NCBI GenBank assembly: GCA_900169975.1
Contig: LT827121.1
Location: forward strand, 62,001-126,000
DNA length: 64,000 bases
Reading direction: 5' to 3'
Source of the DNA: Pseudoflavonifractor sp. Marseille-P3106
Lineage (GTDB): Bacteria; Bacillota; Clostridia; Oscillospirales; Oscillospiraceae
Below are positions 58,152 through 64,000 of the stretch, piece after piece. Under the pieces are notes generated by a model, which was given only the letters and a program-made list of their open reading frames with translations, did not search any database and was not told the origin of the DNA. How positions within the stretch are numbered: the stretch's first letter is position 1; every line of letters starts with the position of its first letter. The translations under genes were made by a program, and so were the position numbers.

Positions 58152-58180
58152 ATGTTATCATACGCCCTCTGGTTTGTCAA
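58152..58180 (-). promoter_or_regulatory. Promoter of tRNA-Leu(CAG)
   Basis: Minus strand: consensus -35 TTGACA (58180-58175), 17-bp spacer, TAACAT (58157-58152), about 31 bp upstream of the tRNA 5' end. Confidence 0.65.
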
Positions 58181-58199
58181 CCGGTTTCCCCGGATTTTT

Positions 58200-58574
58200 T
58201 CATTTTTTTTCGACGGAACCAATATGCTCCTTTAAACGGGCAAATGTTTCCGCGCTGATGTCATGTTCGATGCGGCAGGCGTCCTCTGCGGCCTGGGCGG
58301 CGCTGACGCCCAGCGTGGTGAGCCAGCGGGTGAGCAGCTGATGGCGCTCGTAGATGCGCTCGGCGATCTCCCGGCCTTTGCCGGTGAGCTCGATGGTCCC
58401 CTGGGGAGACACTGTCACATCTCCGTCCTCCCGCAGCAGCTTCATGGCCCGGCTGACGCTGGGTTTGGAAAACTCCAGGTGGTGGGCGATGTCGATGGCG
58501 TGGACCTGCCCCTTTTTCTCCTGGAGGACCAGAATGGCCTCCAGATAGTCCTCGCCGGATTCCTGAATTTTCAT
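58200..58574 (-). CDS. DtxR/MntR-family metal-dependent repressor, short form
   Basis: A 124-residue regulator starting at ATG 58574 (GGAGGG upstream); the frame runs further back but into a tRNA. Winged helix (1-70; VHAIDIAHHLEFSKPSVSRAMKLLREDG) and dimerisation domain (70-124). Metal ligands appear as Asp9, Glu12, His78, and Cys100-x-x-Glu103-His104 (CRIEH). Cys at the first position of that motif is as in DtxR/IdeR (Fe), whereas Mn-type MntR has Glu. It lacks the SH3-like third domain. Likely iron- or manganese-responsive; targets unknown. Confidence 0.88.
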   Translation of the reverse strand: MKIQESGEDYLEAILVLQEKKGQVHAIDIAHHLEFSKPSVSRAMKLLREDGDVTVSPQGTIELTGKGREIAERIYERHQLLTRWLTTLGVSAAQAAEDACRIEHDISAETFARLKEHIGSVEKK

Positions 58575-58690
58575 CTCTGCGCCCTCCTGTTCCACTGTTA
58601 TCTGTCCGGCTCCAAATGGAAACAACCCTATCCGGCCCAGAATCGCTCCGCACGGGGTGGGGACGGCGGGCCGGAGGGGGCTGTTTGGAC

Positions 58691-58775
58691 TGGTAGGGGA
58701 TAAGGGACTCGAACCCTTACGGATCACTCCACGAGAACCTAAATCTCGCATGTCTACCAATTTCATCAATCCCCC
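58691..58775 (-). tRNA. tRNA-Leu (UAG anticodon)
   Basis: Minus strand: acceptor GGGGGAT/ATCCCCT (G1-U72 wobble), D-arm GATGAAATTGGTAGAC, anticodon stem CGAGA/TCTCG with loop TTTAGGT (anticodon UAG), class II variable arm, T-loop GGTTCGAGTCC, and encoded CCA. Confidence 0.94.
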
Positions 58776-58787
58776 GTAAATATAATT

Positions 58788-58817
58788 AGTATATCACAAA
58801 AAAAACGGCTGCGTCAA
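58788..58817 (-). promoter_or_regulatory. Promoter of tRNA-Leu(UAG) and possibly the DtxR-family gene
   Basis: Minus strand: -35 TTGACG (58817-58812), 18-bp spacer, extended -10 TGA-TATACT (58793-58788). It ends 13 bp before the tRNA. Confidence 0.65.
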
Positions 58818-58955
58818 TCATTGCCTTCCTTAGAAAAAAAGAATATAATGATGCCATTCTCAACGATCCGCTTTGGCGCGCCGGGACCCGCCCCCTGGGG
58901 ACAGAGCCGGCTGCCGCCCCCGTGCGGTCGCTGTTTTTTGTGGAGGGACTTCGAG

Positions 58956-59804
58956 ATGCAAAAGAGCGCGCCCCACGTGGCTGCCATTCACGATCTGTCC
59001 GGCATGGGCCGGTGTTCCCTGGGCATTGTGCTGCCCGTGCTCTCCGCCCTGGGCTGCTGGTGTTCCCCGCTGCCCACTGCCTACCTCTCCTCCTCCACCA
59101 TCTTTCCCCCCTCGGACAAATTCGTGTTCCGGGACCTCACCGGGGAGATGGCGGGATCCACAGAGCACTGGAAGGAGCTGGATACCCGTTTTGATGCGGT
59201 ATACAGCGGTTTTGTGGGTTCGGCGGAGCAGATCGGCGTACTGGGGCGTTTTATTCAGACCTTCCGCGGCCCCGAGACGTTAGTCATGGTGGATCCGGTG
59301 ATGGGGGACTGGGGCAAACGCTACCGGACGTATACCGAGCGGATGTGTGAAGAGATGTGTGAGCTGGCCGCGCTGGCCGATGTCATCACGCCCAACCTCA
59401 CCGAGGCTGCCATCCTGCTGGGGGAGGACTATGCCGCCGCGCCCCGGGACGAGGCCGGACTGCGCCGCTGGCTGGAGCGCCTGAGCCTGGAGGGACACCG
59501 GTCGGTGATCCTCACCGGGGTCCACCCGGGGCCCGGGCTGGTGGGAGCCGGGTGCTTCGACCGGGAGACGGGGGAGGTCGCGTTTGCCGCCGCCCACGAG
59601 GAACCCGCCCAGTTCCCCGGTACCGGCGATCTCTTTGCCAGTGTGGCGCTGGGCAGCCTGCTGGCTGGAAAGCCGCTGGGAAAAGCCACCTCCCTGGCGG
59701 TGGAGTTTGTGGGCCGCTGTGCCAGACGGACGCTGGAGCTGGGCACCCCCATTCCGGAGGGTGTCCAGTACGAGGGCCTGCTGGGTGAGCTGGTCCGGAG
59801 CTGA
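58956..59804 (+). CDS. Pyridoxal/pyridoxamine kinase-like protein
   Basis: A 282-residue ribokinase-superfamily enzyme. ATG 58956 (MQKSAPHVAAIHDLSGMGRCSL) has GGAGGG upstream; the frame is open from 58821. IHDLSGMGRCSLGIVLPVLSALG is the vitamin B6 kinase N-terminus, VDPVMGDWGKRY the ATP-binding part, TPNLTEAAILLG follows, and GTGDLF carries the catalytic Asp. It phosphorylates pyridoxamine or pyridoxal to the PLP precursor. GlgP and aminotransferases need PLP, but no direct link is evident. Confidence 0.9.
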   Translation: MQKSAPHVAAIHDLSGMGRCSLGIVLPVLSALGCWCSPLPTAYLSSSTIFPPSDKFVFRDLTGEMAGSTEHWKELDTRFDAVYSGFVGSAEQIGVLGRFIQTFRGPETLVMVDPVMGDWGKRYRTYTERMCEEMCELAALADVITPNLTEAAILLGEDYAAAPRDEAGLRRWLERLSLEGHRSVILTGVHPGPGLVGAGCFDRETGEVAFAAAHEEPAQFPGTGDLFASVALGSLLAGKPLGKATSLAVEFVGRCARRTLELGTPIPEGVQYEGLLGELVRS

Positions 59805-59929
59805 CCCGGATGCTGCCGGACGTCCTCTGAGCGAAAAGGGAAAAGGCCGGGGCGGGGAGCGTGCGCTCTGAACCGCCCCAAATTGTGCGGACAGCACAAA
59901 AAGGCCTCAATGTAGGGAAATATGAAGTT

Positions 59930-60787
59930 TTAAGCGGAGTGGCGCAGCGTGAGCGGCGCCACTCCAGTTTTTAGCTGGATGCGCTCGTGGTTGTAAAAAT
60001 TGATATAGCGGTCAATCATCTCATTGGCCTCACAGAATGAGGCCGGTTTATGGCGGTAGATACACTCTGTCTTGAGGATGGAAAAGAAATTTTCCGCCAT
60101 AGCGTTGTCGTAACAGTTTCCGCGTCTTGACATGGAAGGCGTAATGCCATAAGATTTTGTCAGGTCGAAGTATGCTTGCGAGGTGTACTGGAACCCCTGG
60201 TCGCTGTGGAGCTGCAACTCCGCAGCGGCCCTCTTCTTCTCCTTGCGCATGGCCAGGCGAATGGTGTCCAGCACCAAGTTGACTGTCTGCTTTGTGCCGG
60301 TCTTGTAGGCAACAATGCTGTTGTCGTAAAGGTCCCGGATCATGGACAGGTACAATACGCCCTGCTTGGTGTGGATGTAGGAGATGTCCGTCACCCATTT
60401 GCTGTTGGGCCTGTTCGCATAAAACTCCCTATTCAGCAGATTCTTGTACTTGTGGACTTGCTGCCCCATCTGCTGCCATTTTCTGCGTCTCCGGATCTCC
60501 GCAAGCAAACCATATTTCTCCATGATACGCAGGATGGTCTTGGGATTACGGTGGATGCCTCGCTTCTTCAGCACCAGCCACATTCTGCGGTAGCCATACG
60601 TACGAAAGCTGCGCTCTCGCTGTTCCGCGATGATTTCTGCAAGGGCCGCGTCTTTCTCCGGCCTGCCCAAACGATGGACGAAATCATAGTATCCGCTGCG
60701 GGATACCTGAAAGAAGCAACACATAACGGTTACCGGATATTCGTTTCTGTGCCGGTAGATTACTGCGTATTTTGCCCTTGGCCTCAC
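59930..60787 (-). CDS. IS3-family transposase OrfB (DDE integrase domain)
   Basis: A 285-residue transposase with a HTH_21-like N-terminus (about 40-90, AEIIAEQRERSFRTYGYRRMW) and an rve core. DDE residues: Asp in WVTDISYIHT, Asp in LHSDQGFQYTS, Glu in NAMAENFFSILKTE. The ending HERIQLKTGVAPLTLR is family typical. Starts with a GTG that overlaps the orfA stop (GTGA), so coupled initiation or frameshifting could make it; no classic A6G slippery site is seen at the overlap. Confidence 0.93.
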   Translation of the reverse strand: MRPRAKYAVIYRHRNEYPVTVMCCFFQVSRSGYYDFVHRLGRPEKDAALAEIIAEQRERSFRTYGYRRMWLVLKKRGIHRNPKTILRIMEKYGLLAEIRRRRKWQQMGQQVHKYKNLLNREFYANRPNSKWVTDISYIHTKQGVLYLSMIRDLYDNSIVAYKTGTKQTVNLVLDTIRLAMRKEKKRAAAELQLHSDQGFQYTSQAYFDLTKSYGITPSMSRRGNCYDNAMAENFFSILKTECIYRHKPASFCEANEMIDRYINFYNHERIQLKTGVAPLTLRHSA

Positions 60788-61038
60788 TTCCTTCCTGTGG
60801 AGCGCAGAAAATCCCGCAACAGCTCGTTTTCCATCTTTAGCCGTTTGTTCTCATACTTGTACTCCGCCAGTGTTTTTGCGGGTTTACGCCCCCGCGCTTT
60901 TGGAAGGACAGGCTCCTTTAGCCAGCACTGAATAGCCCACCGGCTGATCCCATACTCCCGACATAAAGCACGCTGGCTTTCTCCTCCGCGGATTCGTGAC
61001 ACCACTTCTTCTCGTATCCCTACCGGATACTTTTTCAT
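60784..61038 (-). CDS. IS3-family transposase OrfA
   Basis: An 84-residue protein with a helix-turn-helix (about 8-45, VSRIRGGESQRALCREYGISRWAIQCWL) for end binding and a C-terminal leucine-zipper-like helix (LAEYKYENKRLKMENELLRDFL). It is short compared with typical OrfA (about 90-100). ATG 61038 follows AAAAAAGGG. Confidence 0.9.
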   Translation of the reverse strand: MKKYPVGIREEVVSRIRGGESQRALCREYGISRWAIQCWLKEPVLPKARGRKPAKTLAEYKYENKRLKMENELLRDFLRSTGRK

Positions 61039-61063
61039 CCCTTTTTTCCGGACATAGCAAGAC

Positions 61064-61098
61064 CCCCTAATGTAGCTTTATTTTCCTACATTAGGGGG
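61064..61098. other. Hairpin across the right end of the insertion sequence
   Basis: CCCCCTAATGTAG (61064-61076) pairs with CTACATTAGGGGG (61086-61098) over a 9-nt loop. The right terminus of the element (61090) lies in its 3' arm. Plus-strand transcripts from outside would fold it, with CCTTTTG after, which may block incoming transcription. Confidence 0.7.
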
Positions 61099-61262
61099 CC
61101 TTTTGTCTATTGTCCGGTTTTACTGGAGCTGTTCACTCCCCGCCCCGGCCTTATCTCACTCGCCGCGGGATCGGGCGTACCGCCAGGCGGCCCGGCGATC
61201 CGTGCAGTAGAGCAGGCAGAAAACAATGCTGTGTCCCAGCCGCCGGAAAAAAACCATGCAAA

Positions 61263-61298
61263 ACGCCCCCTTTGCTGCCATTGTAGCAAAGGGGGCGT
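61263..61298 (-). terminator. Terminator of the amino acid transporter operon
   Basis: Perfect 14-bp stem ACGCCCCCTTTGCT (61263-61276) with AGCAAAGGGGGCGT (61285-61298), then TTTTG on the minus strand. The rest of 61091-61343, between the insertion sequence and the ATPase gene, holds no gene I can support. Confidence 0.88.
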
Positions 61299-61343
61299 CT
61301 CATAAAAGGGATTTTTCTGTCGAACAGGTGATCTTCCGATGGA

Positions 61344-62105
61344 TCAAGACCCGGAGTACCGGGAGAGGAACTGCCGGGTGCGCTCCTCACGGGGCTGCTC
61401 GATGACCTGCCGGGCGGGGCCCTGCTCCACGATCACTCCGCCGTCCATAAAGATGACCTCGTCGGCCACATCCCGGGCGAATGCCATCTCGTGGGTGACG
61501 ATGATCATGGTGGTGTTCTGATCGGCCAGGGATCGGATGACCTTCAGCACCTCCCCGGTGAGCTCGGGGTCCAGGGCGGAGGTGGGCTCGTCAAAGCAGA
61601 GCACATCGGGGCGGAGGGCCAGCGCCCGGGCGATGGCCACCCGCTGCTGCTGCCCGCCGGAGAGCTGGTGGGGATAGTGGCCGGCCCGATCCTGAAGGCC
61701 CATCTGGGCCAGCAGCTCCCGGCCCCGGGCGTCGATGGTCCCCCACTGGGATTTGTCCGGTGTGCGCAGCTTGACCGCCAGGGTCACGTTCTCCAGCGCG
61801 GTATACTGGGGGAAGAGGTTGAAATTCTGAAAGACCAGCCCAAAGTGGAGCCGTTTTTCCCGCAGCTCGCTCTCCTGCTGGGTGGCGGGGTCGGCGGCGT
61901 CGAAGATGACCTTTCCGCCCACCGAGATGACCCCGGCGTCCGGCGTCTCCAAAAAGTTGAGGCATCGCAGCAGGGTGGTCTTGCCCGAGCCCGAGGAGCC
62001 GATGATGGCCAGGGCCTGCCCCTCGTCCAGGGAGAAGCTGATGTCTTGCAGGACTTTGGTGGAGCCGAAGTGCTTTTCGATCTTCTGTGCTTCCAAAAGT
62101 GCCAT
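61344..62105 (-). CDS. Polar amino acid ABC transporter ATPase (GlnQ-type)
   Basis: A 253-residue ATPase. Walker A GSSGSGKT (36-43), Q-loop FQNFNLFPQ, signature [15 protein letters not shown], Walker [15 protein letters not shown]-loop IVTHEMAFA. The MLFMDxGxIxEQGP-like tail ([15 protein letters not shown]) is that of GlnQ/HisP. 12 bp after the permease. With the binding protein and permease it forms an import system for a polar amino acid or cystine; exact substrate unknown. Confidence 0.93.
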   Translation of the reverse strand: MALLEAQKIEKHFGSTKVLQDISFSLDEGQALAIIGSSGSGKTTLLRCLNFLETPDAGVISVGGKVIFDAADPATQQESELREKRLHFGLVFQNFNLFPQYTALENVTLAVKLRTPDKSQWGTIDARGRELLAQMGLQDRAGHYPHQLSGGQQQRVAIARALALRPDVLCFDEPTSALDPELTGEVLKVIRSLADQNTTMIIVTHEMAFARDVADEVIFMDGGVIVEQGPARQVIEQPREERTRQFLSRYSGS

Positions 62106-62117
62106 GGTCCCGCCTCC

Positions 62118-62786
62118 TTATTTAAAGTAGTCCAGCCTGCGTTCCACCCAGCCCAGCAGGAGGGTGAGCACGCCGTTGAAGACCAGATAGTAGATGCCGG
62201 TGAAGAACAGGGGCCAGACCAGCCCTGAGTAGCCATGGGAGCCCTTCAGGAAGGCATAGCCCGCCCAGATGACCTCCTGGAGGGAGATGATGCGGGCGAT
62301 GGAGGTGTCCTTGACCAGGGTGATGATCTCATTGGACATGGGGGGCACGATGCGCTTGATCATCTGGAGCAGGGTGACCTTGAAGAAGATCTGGGACCGG
62401 GTCATGCCCAGCACCATGCCCGCCTCCTGCTGACCGACGGGAACACCCTGGATCCCGCCCCGGTAGATCTCGGAGAAATAACAGGTGTAGTTGATGATAA
62501 AGGCGATGGCGGAGGCCAGGAACCGGCCCTCCTCGCCGCTGCCCCAGGGACTGTATCCCAGCAGGCGGCCGGGGATGTAATAGAGGATGATGAGCTGGAG
62601 CATCAGCGGAGTGCCCCGGATGACCCAGATCACCATCCGGGTGAGATAGCGCAGGGGAGCGAAGCGGCTCATGGAGCCGAAGGAGAGCACCAGCCCCAGG
62701 GGGATGGCCCCCAGCAGGGTGACGGCGAAGAGCTTGAGGGTCTGTAAAAAGCCCACATTCAGAGCGCCCAGGACGGTTGCGAGCAT
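62118..62786 (-). CDS. Polar amino acid ABC transporter permease
   Basis: A 222-residue HisM/GlnP-type permease. ATG 62786 sits 8 nt after AAGGTGG; an in-frame GTG at 62798 is weaker. The N-terminus (GFLQTLKLFAVTLLGAIPLGLVLSFG) and IRGTPLMLQLIILYY are the His/Glu/Gln/Arg TM signature; the EAA loop is QQEAGMVLGMTRSQIFFKVTLLQMIKRIVPP. Five to six membrane spans. Encoded as the only permease, so it probably forms a homodimer. Confidence 0.93.
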   Translation of the reverse strand: MLATVLGALNVGFLQTLKLFAVTLLGAIPLGLVLSFGSMSRFAPLRYLTRMVIWVIRGTPLMLQLIILYYIPGRLLGYSPWGSGEEGRFLASAIAFIINYTCYFSEIYRGGIQGVPVGQQEAGMVLGMTRSQIFFKVTLLQMIKRIVPPMSNEIITLVKDTSIARIISLQEVIWAGYAFLKGSHGYSGLVWPLFFTGIYYLVFNGVLTLLLGWVERRLDYFK

Positions 62787-62825
62787 GGCGTGTCCCACCT
62801 TACCTTTCCAATCAAAAAACGGACA

Positions 62826-62851
62826 AAAAGCAGAGGGCGTGCGCCCCCTGC
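62826..62851 (-). terminator. Partial terminator between binding protein and permease genes
   Basis: Minus-strand stem GCAGGGGGCG/CGCCCTCTGC (62851-62830, one G-U pair, 2-nt loop) followed by TTTTTG. It probably allows more binding protein than permease. Confidence 0.75.
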
Positions 62852-62876
62852 TTTTTTCGGCTGAAAAACAGCCCGG

Positions 62877-63725
62877 TCATTGCTCGATGAGCGCGGCCTG
62901 AACGCCGTAGGTCTCGGCGGTCTTCTGCATGCTGCCGTCGGCGTAGGCGGTCTGGAAGAACTCGTTGAGGGCCGCAGCCAGATCGGAGCCCTTGCGGAAG
63001 CCCACGCCGTACTCCTCGCTGTTGAGGCCCACGGTGTAGGTCAGATCGGCGTAGCTGGTGCCCGCGCCCACCATGGCGGCGGCCATCAGAGAGTCGATGA
63101 CGGCGGCGTCGGCCGTGCCGGAGGAGACCTCCAGCAGCGCGGTGGCCTGATCCTGGACCTCGGTATAGCTGGCTCCCAGAGCCTCCACCTCAGCCTTGCC
63201 GGCGGAACCGGCCTCCACGGCGAAGGCCAGATCCTTTACGCTGTCCACGCTCTGATAATCGGCGGCCCTGGCGGAGGGGACGATGACCACCTGGGCGTTG
63301 TTGCAGTAGGCGTTGGAGCAGGCCATGGCGCTGGTGACCTCGTCGGTGAGGGTCATGCCGTTCCACACCACGTCGATGTTTTTGCCGTCCAGCTCCAGCA
63401 CCTTGTTGTCCCAGTCGATGACCTGGAACTGGCACTCCACGCCCAGGCTCCCGGCAAAGGCGCGGGCCATATCGGCGTCAAAGCCGATCCAGCTGCCGTT
63501 CTTGTCCTGGTAGTCCATGGGCTCGAACTCGGTGATGCCCACCACCAGTACGCCCTTGTCCTTGACATAGGCCAGATCGCTGCTGCCGACGGCACTCTCG
63601 GCGGGAGCCGCACTGCCGGCGGCCTCGGAGGGCGAGGCGGAGGGAGCTTTGCCGCCGCCGCAGGCGGTGAGGGAGAGGCCCATGGTCAGGGCCAGAGCAA
63701 GAGAGAGCAGCTTCTTGGGATTCAT
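62877..63725 (-). CDS. Polar amino acid-binding lipoprotein
   Basis: A 282-residue SBP_bac_3 protein. ATG 63725 with GGAGG; the frame is open back to 63890 but without a site. Lipobox LTAC (Cys22), then a Ser/Ala/Pro-rich linker. The binding fold includes GVLVVGITEFEPMDYQDKNGSWIGFDADMARAFAGSLGVECQFQVIDWDNK and the family end DGSMQKTAETYGVQ. First gene of the three-gene import operon. Its ligand contacts cannot be read reliably by eye. Confidence 0.93.
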   Translation of the reverse strand: MNPKKLLSLALALTMGLSLTACGGGKAPSASPSEAAGSAAPAESAVGSSDLAYVKDKGVLVVGITEFEPMDYQDKNGSWIGFDADMARAFAGSLGVECQFQVIDWDNKVLELDGKNIDVVWNGMTLTDEVTSAMACSNAYCNNAQVVIVPSARAADYQSVDSVKDLAFAVEAGSAGKAEVEALGASYTEVQDQATALLEVSSGTADAAVIDSLMAAAMVGAGTSYADLTYTVGLNSEEYGVGFRKGSDLAAALNEFFQTAYADGSMQKTAETYGVQAALIEQ

Positions 63726-63934
63726 AAAAGGTTCCTCCTGTTTCCATCGTCTTGATACTTTAGTATGGTAACACGCTAAATAAGAAATGTAAAGAGAAAT
63801 CCTTCCGGCGTTTTTCACAAAAGAGAGGCGGCATCCCTGTTTTTCCTGCGGCACCAAAATTCGCCTGGTATACGCGGAGGAAAATTCCACATCTTAAAGG
63901 CAGATTTCCAGATCAAAAAAATGGAGGCGGAACC

Positions 63935-64000
63935 ATGAAAAAATGGATGGCGGCCCTGTTGGCCGTTTCCCTGTGCATCTTCCCGGCTCGGGCCGCCGTG
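63935..64000 (+). CDS. Start of an exported protein (truncated by window end)
   Basis: GGAGGCGG precedes ATG 63935; 22 codons are visible: MKKWMAALLAVSLCIFPARAAV. This is a complete signal peptide with a probable Ala-x-Ala-like site (ARA). Nothing more can be said about the protein. Confidence 0.7.
   Translation, partial: MKKWMAALLAVSLCIFPARAAV

Larger units (their letters stand above)
59911..61090 (-). mobile_element. IS3-family insertion sequence
   Basis: About 1180 bp with two overlapping genes (orfA, orfB) and imperfect terminal inverted repeats: the left end TGTAGGGAAATATGAAG (59911) and, read inward from the right end (61090), TGTAGGAAAATAAAG. Similarity continues slightly outward (AATGTAGG). 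No clear 3-4-bp target duplication is visible (CAA versus TTA), so the exact ends are uncertain. Catalytic DDE residues are intact, so it may be active. Confidence 0.88.

Noticed and set aside
60784-60790. Classic -1 slippery site for an OrfAB fusion transposase
   Set aside because: The overlap is GTGA with no A-run at the junction; reinitiation is as likely.
59907-61093. Target-site duplication of the insertion sequence
   Set aside because: The 3-4 bases flanking the TG...CA ends differ (CAA left, TTA right), so none is claimed.
61107-61390. Small minus-strand genes between the insertion sequence and the ATPase gene
   Set aside because: They cross a strong terminator, lack ribosome binding sites and show no recognisable features.
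1-64000. CRISPR array or cas genes
   Set aside because: No regularly spaced direct repeats with unique spacers. The only arrays are the 48-bp tandem repeats, without spacers, and the two 36-bp duplications.

Overview
The window looks like a chromosome segment of a GC-rich, Gram-positive anaerobe of class Clostridia, most likely an Oscillospiraceae relative of Flavonifractor or Pseudoflavonifractor (inference from gene families and style; no rRNA is present to confirm it). Supporting signs are strong AGGAGG-type ribosome binding sites, frequent TTG and GTG starts, a WalRK-type two-component operon with YycH/YycI-like partners, RNase J, GlgC/GlgD pairs, a CcpA-type cre site, pyruvate carboxylase and a C-GCAxxG-C-C family protein.

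Layout. Positions 1-11,200 are core genes: the start of an efflux adaptor (minus), then pgcA, a small DUF2007-like protein, rlmH, walJ and murA (minus), and a divergent plus-strand operon nudix-walR-walK-yycH-like-yycI-like that ends in tandem terminators. Positions 11,358-24,274 hold a compact, entirely plus-strand, phage-derived locus in PBSX-like order: terminase, portal, protease, capsid, connectors, a short sheath, tube, a tail chaperone with a clear -1 frameshift signal, a LysM baseplate protein, hub, spike, gp25-like, J-like and XkdU-like proteins. It has no integrase, repressor, lysis genes, tail fibres or recognisable tape measure, yet every reading frame is intact. This is the strongest candidate for an undescribed or domesticated system.

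Positions 24,289-32,033 carry an SLH protein, a 2-hydroxyacid dehydrogenase, pyruvate carboxylase, recG (with a perfect 36-bp in-frame duplication in helicase motif VI) and a C-GCAxxG-C-C protein. Positions 32,081-42,324 (minus) form a murein-peptide recycling cluster: Ala-Glu epimerase, an Opp-type importer, LD-carboxypeptidase, an unexported class A beta-lactamase-fold protein and an unexported NlpC/P60 peptidase. It resembles the Bacillus subtilis ykf/dpp arrangement, with a divergent WYL regulator. A 48-bp tandem repeat (4 units) separates oppC from oppD.

Positions 43,551-56,781 contain an ArsC/Spx-like protein, a nucleotidyltransferase/degenerate phosphomannomutase fusion (with another perfect 36-bp in-frame duplication), RNase J behind a structured leader of about 260 nt, and the glycogen genes glgB-glgC-glgD-glgA plus glgP, which has its own promoter and cre-like site. 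Positions 57,034-64,000 hold a small unknown protein, greA, two tRNA-Leu genes flanking a DtxR-family regulator, a pyridoxal-kinase-like protein, an intact IS3-family element and a polar amino acid ABC transporter, and end in the first codons of a secreted protein.
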